From: Microbacterium sp. 3J1
Lineage (GTDB): Bacteria; Actinomycetota; Actinomycetes; Actinomycetales; Microbacteriaceae
Length of the DNA: 64,000 nucleotides
Assembly: GCF_001049495.1 (NCBI RefSeq)
Contig: NZ_CDWI01000011.1
Coordinates: forward strand, 806,001-870,000
Direction: 5' to 3'
The notes under the pieces are model-generated. The model saw only the letters and a list, made by a program, of their open reading frames with translations. It was not told where the DNA came from and did not search any database. Both the position numbers and the translations under genes were made by a program. Shown one piece after another: positions 14,744 through 25,554 of the stretch. Position 1 is the first letter of the stretch; every line of letters starts with the position of its first letter.

Positions 14744-16009
14744 ATGACACACGCAGAATCTCAGATCCAGTCCTCCTCGCCGTCGACGGACCAGCCCGGT
14801 CTGCTCCGCATCGCCGGCCTTCCCTACTTCGTGATCGCCTTCATCGCGCGACTTCCGTTCGCGATGATGGTCGTCGGCGTCCTCACCGTTGTCGTCTCCG
14901 CACGGGGCTCCCTCGCGCTCGGCGGCCTCACCTCAGCGGCGGTCGGGCTCGGCACCGCCTGCTTCGGACCTCTGCTCGGCGCCGCGGCCGACCGGTTCGG
15001 CCAGCGCGTGGTCCTGCTCATCCTCGCCCTCGCGAACGGGACGACGCTCATCCTGTTCACGCTCGTGGTCTACGGAGGGGCGGCCGACGTCCTCGTGCTG
15101 CTTGCCGCGTTCGGGATCGGCGCGACGGCTCCCCAGGTCGCGCCTATGTCGCGATCCCGGCTCGTCACGATGATCGCCGACCGCATGCCGGAGGCCGTGC
15201 GCGCGCGCACCGTCTCGGGCACGATGGCGTACGAATCCGCGGCAGACGAGACCGTGTTCGTCTTCGGACCCTTCATCGTCGGCATCCTCGCGTCCGCGCT
15301 GGCCCCCTGGGCCCCGCTGGTGGGCGCTGCCGTGCTCACCGTGGTGTTCGTCGGAGCCTTCGCCCTGCATCCGAGCGCTCGGGTCGTCTCCGCGCACCGC
15401 GACGGTGACGGTCGGGCTCCGTCCGCGGTCTCGGAGCTCTTCCAGGCGCGGCTCCTCGTCGTGGTCGTCGGCATCCTCGGCGTCGGGATGTTCTTCGGCA
15501 CGATGCTCACGTCTCTCACGTCCTTCATGGCGGACCGCGGGGCATCGGAGCAGGCCGGGCTCCTCTACGGCGTCATGGGCGTAGGGTCGGCCATCCTGGC
15601 GCTCGGTGTGGCCTGGCTCCCGGTGCGCTTCTCGCTGCGTGCGCGCTGGCTCGTCTTCTCCGGCGTCCTCCTCGCCGGATCGCTGCTGCTGCTCCTCGTC
15701 GACACTCCCGCGATGATGATGGTCGCCCTGGCGATCATGGGCATCGGAATCGGCCCGACCCTCGTCACCCAGTACAGCTTCGGCGCGGCGCGGAGCCCTC
15801 TCGGCCGCTCGGCGACGGTCATGACGATGCTGGGCTCCGGCATCGTCGTGGGCCAGTCGCTCGGTGCCGCCGTCGCCGGCGAGCTCGCGGAGAACGCGAG
15901 CACAGGGACGGCGCTGATGCTTCCGATCGTCGCGGCGGCGGTAGCGTTCGCCGCTGGGCTTGTCAACTGGCGGCTGAGTGCGCGCCCCCGTCGCGTAGCC
16001 TCGGTCTGA
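14744..16009 (+). CDS. MFS transporter
   Basis: The 421-residue protein has about twelve membrane helices and the motif-A-like loop ADRFGQRVVLLI after the second helix. After a charged central loop (HPSARVVSAHRDGDGR, near 206-222) a second set of six helices follows. The pattern fits the MFS broadly, close to unassigned Microbacteriaceae 'MFS transporter' proteins; the substrate is unknown. GAGAG lies just before the ATG. It has no regulator gene next to it and stands alone before otsA. Confidence 0.85.
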   Translation: MTHAESQIQSSSPSTDQPGLLRIAGLPYFVIAFIARLPFAMMVVGVLTVVVSARGSLALGGLTSAAVGLGTACFGPLLGAAADRFGQRVVLLILALANGTTLILFTLVVYGGAADVLVLLAAFGIGATAPQVAPMSRSRLVTMIADRMPEAVRARTVSGTMAYESAADETVFVFGPFIVGILASALAPWAPLVGAAVLTVVFVGAFALHPSARVVSAHRDGDGRAPSAVSELFQARLLVVVVGILGVGMFFGTMLTSLTSFMADRGASEQAGLLYGVMGVGSAILALGVAWLPVRFSLRARWLVFSGVLLAGSLLLLLVDTPAMMMVALAIMGIGIGPTLVTQYSFGAARSPLGRSATVMTMLGSGIVVGQSLGAAVAGELAENASTGTALMLPIVAAAVAFAAGLVNWRLSARPRRVASV

Positions 16010-16060
16010 GGCTTCTGTAGCCTGAGGAGAATCCCCACAGCACCGTCAGGAGCGCCACCC

Positions 16061-17470
16061 ATGCCAGCCGCAGATTTCGTCGTCGTCGCCAACCGACTCC
16101 CGGTCGACCGAGTCGAAGGGCCCAACGGCGAAGAGGTCTGGCGCACCTCGCCCGGCGGACTCGTCGCCGCGCTCGAACCCATGATGCGCAGCGCCCACGG
16201 AGCATGGGTGGGATGGGCGGGGCAGCCGGACGTCGCACTCGACCCGTTCGAGATCAACGGCATCGACCTCGTCCCCGTGCCGTTGAGCGCGGAGGAGATC
16301 GCGGATTACTACGAGGGATTCGCGAACGACACGATCTGGCCGCTGTACCACGACGTGATCGCGCCTCCGCAGTACCACCGCGAGTGGTGGGACGCGTACG
16401 TCCGTGTCAACCGCCGCTTCGCCGAGGCCGCGGCGTCCGTCGCCGCCCAGGACGGCACGGTGTGGGTGCACGATTATCAGCTCCAGCTCGTCCCGCAGAT
16501 GATCCGGGAGCTCCGACCGGACGTCACGATCGGATACTTCCACCACATCCCGTTCCCGCCGCACGGGCTCTATGCCCAGCTTCCCTGGCGCGACCAGGTG
16601 ATCAAGGGCCTGCTCGGCGCCGACGTGATCGGCTTCCAGCGCGCTCAGGACGCGACGTACTTCCTCACCGCCGTACGCCGCCGGCTGCGGTACGAGGTGA
16701 AGGGTTCTTCCGTCACCGTGCCGACCGACGACGGAGGCAGGCGGACGGCGGTGGCCCGCGCCTTCCCGATCTCGATCGACACCACGCCTTATAAGGAGCT
16801 CGCGGCGAGTCCGGAGATCCGGGCACGGGCCGCAGAGATCAGGGCGAGCCTCGGCAACCCGAAGAAGATCCTGCTCGGCGTCGACCGCCTCGACTACACG
16901 AAGGGCATCAACCACCGTGTGAAGGCGTACGGAGAGCTGCTCGAGGACGGACGCATCGGCGTCGAGGACGTCACCCTCGTGCAGGTCGCGAGCCCGAGTC
17001 GTGAGCGCGTGGACGCCTACGTGCACCTCCGCGATGAGATCGAGCTCGCGGTCGGGCGGATCAACGGCGACCACGACACGATGGGGCACACGGCGATCCG
17101 CTACCTGCACCAGGGATACCCCCGCGAGGAGATGGTCGCGCTGTACCTCGCGGCGGACGTCATGCTCGTGACCGCCCTCCGCGACGGGATGAACCTCGTG
17201 GCGAAGGAATATGTCGCGACGCGGGCGGACAACCACGGCGTCCTGGTGCTCAGCGAGTTCACGGGCGCTGCGGACGAGCTGCGCCAGGCCGTTCTCGTGA
17301 ACCCGCACGACATCGCGGGATTGAAGGACGCGATCATGAGGGCCATCGAGATGCCTCCTGCCGAGCAGTCCAGGCGGATGAGGGCGCTTCGCAGACGCGT
17401 CCTCGAGAACGACGTGAGCGCCTGGTCCGCGTCGTTCCTGCAGGCGCTCTCGGACGTCCGCCGACCGTGA
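16061..17470 (+). CDS. otsA: Trehalose-6-phosphate synthase
   Basis: The 469-residue protein is a GT20 glycosyltransferase. It starts with VVVANRLPV, followed by the GGLVAALEP loop, the WVHDYQLQLVP motif, the HHIPFPP segment, the LGVDRLDYTKGI motif and the DGMNLVAKEY nucleotide-sugar site near the end, all hallmarks of OtsA. It joins UDP- or GDP-glucose with glucose-6-phosphate to trehalose-6-phosphate in the cytoplasm. AGGAG lies eleven bases before the ATG. otsB follows directly, so the two steps are co-expressed. Trehalose is a compatible solute and stress protectant in actinobacteria. Confidence 0.96.
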   Translation: MPAADFVVVANRLPVDRVEGPNGEEVWRTSPGGLVAALEPMMRSAHGAWVGWAGQPDVALDPFEINGIDLVPVPLSAEEIADYYEGFANDTIWPLYHDVIAPPQYHREWWDAYVRVNRRFAEAAASVAAQDGTVWVHDYQLQLVPQMIRELRPDVTIGYFHHIPFPPHGLYAQLPWRDQVIKGLLGADVIGFQRAQDATYFLTAVRRRLRYEVKGSSVTVPTDDGGRRTAVARAFPISIDTTPYKELAASPEIRARAAEIRASLGNPKKILLGVDRLDYTKGINHRVKAYGELLEDGRIGVEDVTLVQVASPSRERVDAYVHLRDEIELAVGRINGDHDTMGHTAIRYLHQGYPREEMVALYLAADVMLVTALRDGMNLVAKEYVATRADNHGVLVLSEFTGAADELRQAVLVNPHDIAGLKDAIMRAIEMPPAEQSRRMRALRRRVLENDVSAWSASFLQALSDVRRP

Positions 17471-17517
17471 TCCCTGCAACGCCACCGGCCGCGAAGCCCT
17501 TCGGATCGGAGATTTCT

Positions 17518-18315
17518 GTGACACGCACCTGGACCCCCGGAACAGCGGATGCCGCGCTGAGCGCGATCGCTGCCACGCCTCGTCTCGTCGTCGCACTCGA
17601 CTTCGACGGCACCGCGTCACCTCTCGTGCCCGACCCCATGGCTGCCCGCGCGCTCCCCGAGGTCGCCGAGCAGGTCGCGCGACTCGCCGCGCTGCGCGAC
17701 ACCGTGGTCGCCTACGTCTCCGGACGCAGCATGCACGATCTGCGCGTGATCACCGAGCACACCGACGATTCGCTGATCGCGCTGGCGGGTTCGCACGGGG
17801 CACAGTACTGGTACCCGGGGATCGGCGATGCCGCCGCGACCGGGCCCGACACCGACGACGCCGAGCGGGAGGCGCTGTGGGCGGCGGCCCGGCCGATCAT
17901 CGATCGCTATGACGGCGCGGAGTTCGAGCCGAAGACCTTCGGCATGGGCGTGCACACGCGGACCGCGACGGCGGAGGTGGAGCGCGCGGTGTTCGCCGAG
18001 ATCGACGCGCTCGTCGCCGAGCGATTCCCGCATTGGCGCCGCCGCTCGGGGCATCGCGTGCTGGAGTTCTCGTCCAGGTCCGAAGGCAAGGATGCCGCCA
18101 TGTCGGCCCTGCGCGATCACTTCGCCGCCACAGGGATCCTGTTCGCCGGCGACGACGTCACCGACGAGGACGCGATGCGGGTGCTCACCGGGGACGACCT
18201 GGGGGTCCGCGTGGGCCCGGGGGAGACCGCGGCCGCGCTGCGTGTGGAGAACCCACAAGAGATGGCCCGGCTTCTGGAGGCCGTGGCGGACGAGAGGGCC
18301 TCGCGTCGGGAATAG
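17518..18315 (+). CDS. otsB: Trehalose-6-phosphate phosphatase
   Basis: The protein carries the HAD-type motif DFDGT(A) with the nucleophile Asp in VALDFDGTASP, the SGRSMHDLR segment (motif II region), and GDDVTDEDAM (motif IV), all typical of OtsB. It removes phosphate from trehalose-6-phosphate to give trehalose. I chose the GTG at 17518 (265 residues) because GGAG stands six bases before it and the product then begins VTRTWTPG as expected. An in-frame GTG at 17467 overlaps the otsA stop (GTGA) and would add 17 residues; coupling from there is possible. Confidence 0.93.
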   Translation: MTRTWTPGTADAALSAIAATPRLVVALDFDGTASPLVPDPMAARALPEVAEQVARLAALRDTVVAYVSGRSMHDLRVITEHTDDSLIALAGSHGAQYWYPGIGDAAATGPDTDDAEREALWAAARPIIDRYDGAEFEPKTFGMGVHTRTATAEVERAVFAEIDALVAERFPHWRRRSGHRVLEFSSRSEGKDAAMSALRDHFAATGILFAGDDVTDEDAMRVLTGDDLGVRVGPGETAAALRVENPQEMARLLEAVADERASRRE

Positions 18316-18318
18316 ACT
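18313..18318 (+). promoter_or_regulatory. -10 box of ilvD (leaderless)
   Basis: TAGACT lies six bases before the ATG of ilvD. With no Shine-Dalgarno site before ilvD, a leaderless mRNA is likely even though otsB ends only nine bases upstream of the start. Confidence 0.6.
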
Positions 18319-18324
18319 CTCGTC

Positions 18325-20043
18325 ATGTCCTCGCATGATCCCTCCCGCAGCGCGCCCATCGACATCAAGCCCCGCAGTCGCGTCGTCACCGACGGCATCG
18401 AGGCGACCACCTCACGCGGCATGCTCCGTGCCGTCGGCATGGGCGACGCGGACTGGGACAAGCCCCAGATCGGCATCGCTTCCAGCTGGAACGAGATCAC
18501 ACCCTGCAACCTGAGCCTCGACCGTCTCGCGCAGGGCGCGAAGGAGGGCGTGCACTCGGGCGGCGGCTACCCGCTGCAGTTCGGCACCATCTCCGTCTCC
18601 GACGGCATCTCGATGGGGCACGAGGGCATGCACTTCTCGCTCGTGTCGCGCGAGGTCATCGCCGACTCGGTCGAGACCGTGATGATGGCCGAGCGCCTCG
18701 ACGGCTCGGTGCTCCTGGCGGGCTGCGACAAGTCGATCCCCGGCATGCTCATGGCGAGCGCGCGTCTCGACCTGTCGAGCGTCTTCCTCTACGCCGGTTC
18801 CATCGCGCCCGGCTGGGTCAAGCTGTCGGACGGCACCGAGAAGGACGTCACGATCATCGACTCGTTCGAGGCCGTCGGCGCCTGCCGCGCCGGTCTCATG
18901 AGCGAAGAGGACCTCAAGCGCATCGAGTGCGCGATCGCGCCCGGTGAGGGCGCCTGCGGTGGCATGTACACCGCGAACACGATGGCGTCGGTCGCCGAAG
19001 CTCTGGGTCTCAGCCTCCCGGGTTCCGCAGCACCGCCCGCGGCCGACCGCCGCCGTGACTACTTCGCCCACCGCTCCGGCGAGGCCGTGGTGAACCTGCT
19101 CCGCCAGGGCATCACGACCCGCGACATCCTCACCAAGGAGGCGTTCGAGAACGCGATCGCCCTCGCGATGGCACTCGGCGGCTCGACGAACGTCGTGCTG
19201 CACCTGCTCGCGATCGCCCGTGAGGCCGAGGTCGAGCTGAGCCTGCACGACTTCAACCGCATCGGAGACAAGGTCCCTCATGTCGCCGACATGAAGCCGT
19301 TCGGCAAGTACGTCATGAACGACGTCGACCGCCACGGTGGCATCCCGGTGATCATGAAGGCGATGCTCGACGAGGGACTGCTGCACGGCGACGCGCTCAC
19401 CGTGACGGGAAAGACGCTCGCCGAGAACCTCGCGGAGCTCGACCCGCAGCCCATCGACGGCGAGGTCATCCACACGTTCGACAACCCGATCCACGCCACG
19501 GGCGGCCTGACGATCCTGCACGGGTCGCTCGCTCCCGAGGGCGCCGTCGTCAAGACGGCAGGCTTCGATGCCGCGGTGTTCGAGGGGTCGGCGCGAGTGT
19601 TCGAGCGGGAGCGCGCCGCCATGGACGCCGTGGCCAACGGCGAGATCGAGGCGGGCACCGTCATCGTCATCCGCTACGAGGGCCCGAAGGGCGGACCCGG
19701 TATGCGCGAGATGCTGGCGATCACCGCGGCCATCAAGGGCGCGGGGCTCGGAAAAGATGTACTACTCTTGACGGACGGACGATTCTCAGGCGGCACAACC
19801 GGCCTGTGCATCGGCCACATAGCACCCGAAGCGGTGGACGCAGGTCCTATCGCCTTCGTGCGCGATGGTGATCTGATACGGGTCGATATCGCAGCTCGCT
19901 CTCTCGACCTACTCGTCGACGAGGCGGAGCTCGCCTCCCGCCGTTCCGGCTGGGAGCCGCTACCCCCGCGCTATACCCGTGGCGTTCTTGCCAAGTACTC
20001 GCGTCTCGTGCGGTCCGCCGCAGAGGGCGCGACGACCGGCTGA
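18325..20043 (+). CDS. ilvD: Dihydroxy-acid dehydratase
   Basis: The 572-residue length is normal. The three iron-sulfur ligands are visible: Cys61 (TPCNLS), Cys134 (GCDKSIPG) and Cys211 (GACGGMYT). The C-terminal [16 protein letters not shown] is the family signature. The enzyme dehydrates 2,3-dihydroxy acids to the 2-oxo acids used for valine, isoleucine and leucine. It heads the ilvD-ilvB-ilvN-ilvC group. From about 19750 to the end, codon choice shifts (CTA, TTG, ATA, TCA, ACA, CGA appear in a gene that otherwise uses C/G-ending codons almost only), although the protein stays intact. Confidence 0.96.
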   Translation: MSSHDPSRSAPIDIKPRSRVVTDGIEATTSRGMLRAVGMGDADWDKPQIGIASSWNEITPCNLSLDRLAQGAKEGVHSGGGYPLQFGTISVSDGISMGHEGMHFSLVSREVIADSVETVMMAERLDGSVLLAGCDKSIPGMLMASARLDLSSVFLYAGSIAPGWVKLSDGTEKDVTIIDSFEAVGACRAGLMSEEDLKRIECAIAPGEGACGGMYTANTMASVAEALGLSLPGSAAPPAADRRRDYFAHRSGEAVVNLLRQGITTRDILTKEAFENAIALAMALGGSTNVVLHLLAIAREAEVELSLHDFNRIGDKVPHVADMKPFGKYVMNDVDRHGGIPVIMKAMLDEGLLHGDALTVTGKTLAENLAELDPQPIDGEVIHTFDNPIHATGGLTILHGSLAPEGAVVKTAGFDAAVFEGSARVFERERAAMDAVANGEIEAGTVIVIRYEGPKGGPGMREMLAITAAIKGAGLGKDVLLLTDGRFSGGTTGLCIGHIAPEAVDAGPIAFVRDGDLIRVDIAARSLDLLVDEAELASRRSGWEPLPPRYTRGVLAKYSRLVRSAAEGATTG

Positions 20044-20051
20044 TCCGCGTC

Positions 20052-20079
20052 GGCCCCCGGCCCCCGGCCCCCGGCCTCC
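20052..20079 (+). repeat. Four copies of the heptamer GGCCCCC between ilvD and ilvB
   Basis: GGCCCCC occurs three times in tandem and a fourth time as GGCCTCC. It lies in the 68-base gap between ilvD and ilvB, upstream of the ilvB ribosome site. The copy number may vary by slippage. Confidence 0.75.
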
Positions 20080-20111
20080 GACGTCGCCAACAGACCATCA
20101 GAAGGAGTGTC

Positions 20112-21914
20112 ATGACTGCTGACACCGTCTCGGCTGTGCCGAGGCCGCCCGCCCCCAAGTCCGCCGCACCGGAGATCTCCGGAGCCGAGGCCGTGGTCCG
20201 CACGCTCGAGCTCCTCGGCGTCAAGGACGTCTTCGGTCTGCCCGGCGGCGCCATCCTCCCGGTCTACGACCCGCTCATGGACGCGTCCGAGCTCCGCCAC
20301 ATCCTGGTGAGGCATGAGCAGGGCGCAGGACACGCCGCCGAAGGGTACGCATCCTCGTCGGGCAAGGTCGGCGTCTGCATCGCGACGTCGGGCCCCGGCG
20401 CGACGAACCTCGTCACCGCGATCGCCGATGCGTACATGGATTCCGTGCCGCTGCTCGCGATCACCGGTCAGGTGTTCTCGACGCTGATGGGAACGGATGC
20501 GTTCCAGGAGGCCGACATCGTCGGCATCACGATGCCCGTGACCAAGCACTCGTTCCTCGTGAAGGACGCGTCGGAGATCCCGGGGGCGCTGGCAGCGGCG
20601 TACGAGATCGCATCGACGGGCCGCCCCGGCCCGGTGCTCGTCGACATCACGAAGGATGCGCAGCAGCAGATCGCACCCTTCGTGTGGCCGGCGAAGATCG
20701 ACCTCCCCGGCTATCGCCCGGTGACCAAGGCGCACGGCAAGCAGATCCAGGCCGCAGCGGCCCTGCTCGCCGAAGCCAAGAAGCCGGTGCTCTACGTCGG
20801 CGGCGGCGTGATCCGCGGTCGGGCTTCGGCGGAGCTGCTCGCCCTCGCAGAGACGACCAACGCTCCTGTCGTGACGACGCTCATGGCGCGAGGCGCCTTC
20901 CCCGATTCGCACCAGCAGCACCTCGGCATGCCCGGGATGCACGGCACCGTCCCCGCGGTCCTGGCGCTGCAGGAGGCAGACCTCATCGTGTCGCTCGGCG
21001 CGCGGTTCGACGACCGCGTCACCGGCAAGGCCGCTCTGTTCGCGCCGCACGCGAAGGTCGTGCACGTCGACATCGACCCCGCCGAGATCTCGAAGATCCG
21101 CACGGCCGACGTGCCGATCGTGGGCGACGTGCGCGACGTGCTGGTCGATCTGGAGTCGGCCTTCCGCACCGCGGCCAGCGCCACGACGCCCGACATCGAG
21201 GAGTGGTGGTCGTACCTCGACGGTCTGCGCACGGAGTTTCCGCTCGGCTACGCGCCGACGACCGACGGCCTGCTCGCTCCGCAGTACGTGATCCAGCGCA
21301 TCGGCGAGCTCACCGGCCCCGAGGGCATCTTCGCCTCGGGTGTCGGACAGCATCAGATGTGGGCCGCGCAGTTCATCAAGTACGAGCGACCGAACGCATG
21401 GCTGAACTCGGGCGGCGCCGGCACGATGGGGTACTCGGTGCCCGCGGCGATGGGTGCCAAGGTCGCCGAGCCCGACCGCGCCGTCTGGGCGATCGACGGC
21501 GACGGGTGCTTCCAGATGACCAATCAGGAGCTCGCGACCTGCACGATCAACAACATCCCGATCAAGGTCGCGATCATCAACAACTCGTCGCTGGGCATGG
21601 TGCGCCAGTGGCAGACGCTGTTCTACGACGGCCGCCACTCGAACACCGACCTGAACACCGGTCACGGCACTGTCCGCATCCCCGACTTCGTGAAGCTCGC
21701 GGAGGCATACGGCTGCCTGGCGATCCGCGTGGAGAAGGAGGAGGAGGTGGACGCGGCGATCACGCTCGCCCTCGAGACGAACGACCGCCCCGTCGTCATC
21801 GACTTCGTGGTCAGCGCGGACTCCATGGTGTGGCCGATGGTGCCGCAGGGCGTCAGCAACAGCTACGTCCAGTACGCCCGCGACCACGCGCCCGCATTCG
21901 ACGAGGAGGACTGA
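20112..21914 (+). CDS. ilvB: Acetolactate synthase large subunit
   Basis: The 600-residue thiamine-diphosphate enzyme has the N-terminal GGAILPVYD segment, catalytic Glu69 in [12 protein letters not shown], and the cofactor motif [12 protein letters not shown] with the closing NN (INNSSLGM). The central FAD-like domain includes [12 protein letters not shown]. It condenses two pyruvates to acetolactate, or pyruvate with 2-oxobutyrate, the first common step of branched-chain synthesis. GAAGGAG precedes the ATG. The small regulatory subunit starts three bases after its stop. Confidence 0.97.
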   Translation: MTADTVSAVPRPPAPKSAAPEISGAEAVVRTLELLGVKDVFGLPGGAILPVYDPLMDASELRHILVRHEQGAGHAAEGYASSSGKVGVCIATSGPGATNLVTAIADAYMDSVPLLAITGQVFSTLMGTDAFQEADIVGITMPVTKHSFLVKDASEIPGALAAAYEIASTGRPGPVLVDITKDAQQQIAPFVWPAKIDLPGYRPVTKAHGKQIQAAAALLAEAKKPVLYVGGGVIRGRASAELLALAETTNAPVVTTLMARGAFPDSHQQHLGMPGMHGTVPAVLALQEADLIVSLGARFDDRVTGKAALFAPHAKVVHVDIDPAEISKIRTADVPIVGDVRDVLVDLESAFRTAASATTPDIEEWWSYLDGLRTEFPLGYAPTTDGLLAPQYVIQRIGELTGPEGIFASGVGQHQMWAAQFIKYERPNAWLNSGGAGTMGYSVPAAMGAKVAEPDRAVWAIDGDGCFQMTNQELATCTINNIPIKVAIINNSSLGMVRQWQTLFYDGRHSNTDLNTGHGTVRIPDFVKLAEAYGCLAIRVEKEEEVDAAITLALETNDRPVVIDFVVSADSMVWPMVPQGVSNSYVQYARDHAPAFDEED

Positions 21915-21916
21915 CC

Positions 21917-22426
21917 ATGTCGACTCACGTGCTGAGCCTCCTCGTGGAGAACACCCCCGGGCTCCTGACCCGCGTCGCCGGCCTGTTCGCCCGCCGAGGA
22001 TTCAACATCGACTCGCTGGCGGTGGGCGTCACCGAGGTGCCCGGCATCTCGCGGATCACCGTCGTCGTCGACCTCGACGACCTACCTCTCGAGCAGGTGA
22101 CGAAGCAGCTCAACAAGCTGATCAACGTCATCAAGATCGTCGAGCTCGACTTCTCGACCTCCGTGCAGCGCGAGCACATGCTGATCAAGGTGCGCACCGA
22201 CAACTCGACCCGCTCGAACGTCATCGAGGTGGTCAACCTCTTCCGCGCATCCGTCGTCGACTACGCCTCGGACGCGCTGGTGGTCGAGGTCACCGGCGAT
22301 CGAGGCAAGATCGAGGCCCTGCTGCGCGCTCTCGAGCCGTTCGGCATCAAGGAGATCGCCCAGTCCGGCCTCCTCGCGATCGGACGCGGCGGCAAGAGCA
22401 TCACCGAGCGCGTCCTGCGCGGCTGA
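21917..22426 (+). CDS. ilvN: Acetolactate synthase small (regulatory) subunit
   Basis: The 169-residue protein starts MSTHVLSLLVENTPG and has an ACT domain in residues about 4-78 (the VENTPGLLTRVAGLFARRGFN pattern, split here) followed by the C-terminal IlvN domain. ACT domains of this family bind valine and give feedback inhibition; the small subunit also raises the activity of IlvB. The ATG is three bases after the ilvB stop, with GAGGA in the last ilvB codons as ribosome site. The subunits are thus made in step. Confidence 0.96.
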   Translation: MSTHVLSLLVENTPGLLTRVAGLFARRGFNIDSLAVGVTEVPGISRITVVVDLDDLPLEQVTKQLNKLINVIKIVELDFSTSVQREHMLIKVRTDNSTRSNVIEVVNLFRASVVDYASDALVVEVTGDRGKIEALLRALEPFGIKEIAQSGLLAIGRGGKSITERVLRG

Positions 22427-23509
<1,083 letters not shown>

Positions 23510-23521
23510 TCCCAGTGACGA

Positions 23522-23563
23522 GAGAAGAGGGGCCCGATGCGATCGCATCGGGCCCCTCTTCTC
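23522..23563. terminator. Terminator hairpin between ilvC and the convergent gene
   Basis: A perfect 19-base-pair stem (23522-23540 with 23545-23563) closes a GATC loop. The purine-rich 5' arm and pyrimidine-rich 3' arm give TCTTCTC at the end instead of a T run on the plus strand. It lies between convergent genes (ilvC stop 23509; next stop 23577) and may act in both directions. Confidence 0.85.
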
Positions 23564-23576
23564 GTTCGTCCGCCTG

Positions 23577-24509
23577 TCACTCCGCCGTGGCGTCCTCCAC
23601 CACGATGGGGGCGTCGGTCGGGTCTGCCCACTCCGGGGCGGGAAGCGGGGTGTCGATCTGCCCACCCTGGATCGCGCGCAGAGCCTCCTCGATCTCGTCC
23701 GCGTTGTCGGGCACAGTGAGACCGCAGGCGGTGAGCTCCGAGGCGAACTTCAGGGTCAGCCGGATCTTGCCGGCCTCCACTGCTTCGGCGGTGGTGCCGA
23801 AGCGCTTCTCGCTGCCCGTCTGGATGTCCGACACGTCCTCGCACACGTGGTAGACGGCGCCGCCGTCTACCCAGACGACCTCGTCCTTGCCGAGCAACTG
23901 GATCACCGCCGACTGATCGGCGGTGTACTGCTCGACGGACGGCGGGTCGAAATCGATCCCCAGCGCGACCGCGAGGGCTGCGAGAACGACGCCGACGACG
24001 CCCGCCGTCGCCTTCTGCCCCTTGTCCATGTCCTTGTTCAGGAAGACCAGGATGATCAGCGGCAGGAAGGCCACCACGGCGATGATCGCGCCGAGCTGAT
24101 TCTGCACGAAGAAGCGGGTCGGCTCGGATCTGCGGGCGGGGTCGAGGCGATTCGCCTTCTTCCACAGCACCGAGCCCGTGATCGACAGGACGGCGATGAG
24201 CATGAGGAGTCCGAGGAGTGTCAGGAAGGCCCACTGCGGGAACTGCGCAGTGACGCCCTGCTCCTGGAGAAGGCCGGTGTCGGGATCGCGCACGAGCGTA
24301 CCGTCCTCGCCGACGTACTCCCGCTGGCGCAGAAGCCAGAAGATCCCGACCGCCTCGGCAGCGATGGCGACGACCCACAGCACTGCGGCGATCCAGCGGA
24401 ACGTCCTCGCCTTCGACTTCGCGGCAGGCGTCGGCGTCCAGCCCGCAGCGGGATCGACCGTCGCGTCGTCCGGAGCGCTGCGCTCCGCGTTCTTCCTCGG
24501 CTCCAGCAC
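23577..24509 (-). CDS. Four-helix membrane protein of unknown function (310 aa)
   Basis: A charged N-terminus (1-35) is followed by four membrane helices: about 37-60 (TFRWIAAVLWVVAIAAEAVG), 90-114, 138-158 (GAIIAVVAFLPLIILVFL) and 168-186. A soluble C-terminal domain of about 120 residues then faces one side. It contains paired cysteines (YHVCEDVSD and LTACGLTV) that could form a disulfide outside the cell, and a TAEAVEAGKIRLTLKF segment. No known family is recognised. It is convergent with ilvC. Related Microbacteriaceae proteins are unnamed as far as I know. Confidence 0.7.
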   Translation of the reverse strand: MLEPRKNAERSAPDDATVDPAAGWTPTPAAKSKARTFRWIAAVLWVVAIAAEAVGIFWLLRQREYVGEDGTLVRDPDTGLLQEQGVTAQFPQWAFLTLLGLLMLIAVLSITGSVLWKKANRLDPARRSEPTRFFVQNQLGAIIAVVAFLPLIILVFLNKDMDKGQKATAGVVGVVLAALAVALGIDFDPPSVEQYTADQSAVIQLLGKDEVVWVDGGAVYHVCEDVSDIQTGSEKRFGTTAEAVEAGKIRLTLKFASELTACGLTVPDNADEIEEALRAIQGGQIDTPLPAPEWADPTDAPIVVEDATAE

Positions 24510-24577
24510 GACGTTCGTCCCCTCCCGGCGCAGGCCCCAGCGGCCCGGATGCCCCGAGCCTAATGGACGCCGTGTCC

Positions 24578-24583
24578 TACGCT
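24578..24583 (+). promoter_or_regulatory. -10 box of the 24590 gene (leaderless)
   Basis: TACGCT lies six bases before the ATG at 24590. This is the reason for preferring 24590 over the in-frame ATG at 24563, which lies upstream of the -10 box. Confidence 0.55.
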
Positions 24584-24589
24584 GGAGAC

Positions 24590-25093
24590 ATGACTCCCGA
24601 TTCCGACGCCCTGAACTGGGACGGCGATGAGGATGCTCCGCCGCACCGCCCCGAGCCGGAGAAGGTGCCTCGGACAGCGCCGCCGGTCACCGTGCCGCCG
24701 CCGGCCGACGGCGGGGATCTCGACCGCCAGGAGAGCGAGGAGGCGGAGACCGAGGCTCTCGATGCGGATGGGGATGCGGAACTTGACGAGCGCGCGCCGC
24801 TCAGCGCCGCGATGCTGCTGGTCGCCGGTGTCGTCGGCGGCATCTTCCTGCTGTACAGCGCGGGGTGGGTGGCCGGGGGTCTGCGGCTCAAGCCTCTCGC
24901 CAACCTCATCGTGGCCGACGCCATGTACGTCCCGTGGTTCGTGCTCGCGGTGGCGGCGCCTGCCCTGTGGTTCCTCGCCGTCTGGGTCCTCACTCGAGGC
25001 AGAGCGAGCTGGGTGCGCATCGGTCTGCTGTTCCTCGGAGTCGTTCTGCTCGTGCCCTGGCCCTTCGTGACCGTGGGGGTGGTCGGAGTATGA
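24590..25093 (+). CDS. Membrane protein with acidic N-terminus (167 aa)
   Basis: Residues 1-70 are acidic and proline-rich (TPDSDALNWDGDEDAPP at the start), low in complexity and likely disordered in the cytoplasm. Three hydrophobic helices follow (around AAMLLVAGVVGGIFLLYSAG, VPWFVLAVAAPALWFLAVWVL and IGLLFLGVVLLVPWPFV). This fits the actinobacterial small DNA polymerase III subunit gamma/tau-like annotated membrane proteins only loosely, so I leave it unnamed. It overlaps the next small membrane gene by an ATGA, and the two probably work together. Confidence 0.75.
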   Translation: MTPDSDALNWDGDEDAPPHRPEPEKVPRTAPPVTVPPPADGGDLDRQESEEAETEALDADGDAELDERAPLSAAMLLVAGVVGGIFLLYSAGWVAGGLRLKPLANLIVADAMYVPWFVLAVAAPALWFLAVWVLTRGRASWVRIGLLFLGVVLLVPWPFVTVGVVGV

Positions 25094-25440
25094 CCCGCGC
25101 AGCGGCATCCGTCGAAGGCGTGCGGTCGCCCCGCTGGCTGCGCGGCCTCATTCTGGGGCTCGCCGGTCTCTTCTACGCGTACGCGGTGTGGAACGCCGTC
25201 GCGCATCTCGTCTCGATGGCGCAGAGCGGTCTCACCGGACTGGGGTGGGTGACCCTGCTCTTCGGCGTGGTCTTCCCCGCTCTCGTCTTCGTCTTCGCCA
25301 CGGCGATCGGTCTCCGCCGCGGCGTCGGTGAGCTGGCGCTCGTGCTGCTCGCCGGACTCGGGGTCGTGGCGGTCTTCTGGCTCAGCCTGATCGGCTACAG
25401 CATCCTCAACATGGCCGATCTGGTCGTCCCCTCGGCGTGA
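25090..25440 (+). CDS. Small membrane protein (116 aa)
   Basis: The ATG at 25090 overlaps the previous gene's TGA (ATGA). After a short basic start (TRAAASVEGVRSPRWLR) the protein has three hydrophobic helices: about 19-40, 53-74 and 82-105. No motif is recognised. The coupling to the preceding three-helix protein suggests a small membrane complex of unknown role. It ends 115 bases before serA. Confidence 0.75.
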   Translation: MTRAAASVEGVRSPRWLRGLILGLAGLFYAYAVWNAVAHLVSMAQSGLTGLGWVTLLFGVVFPALVFVFATAIGLRRGVGELALVLLAGLGVVAVFWLSLIGYSILNMADLVVPSA

Positions 25441-25554
25441 TCGGCGACGTCACACGGCACGGAGCAGCGGGCGCCCTCGGGTACAGTTGAGGTGATCGCG
25501 CCCCCACGGTGTGCGGCGCATCGGCCCCCTGTCGCGCTGCCCCGAAGGATCCCT

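Noticed and set aside
19971-21887. A 638-codon minus-strand frame opposite ilvB
   Set aside because: It is rich in Arg, Asp and His with no domain; ilvB covers it fully.
20684-21916. An upstream extension of the ilvN frame by over 400 codons
   Set aside because: The extension reads ilvB in another frame; the ATG at 21917 three bases after ilvB begins the ACT domain.
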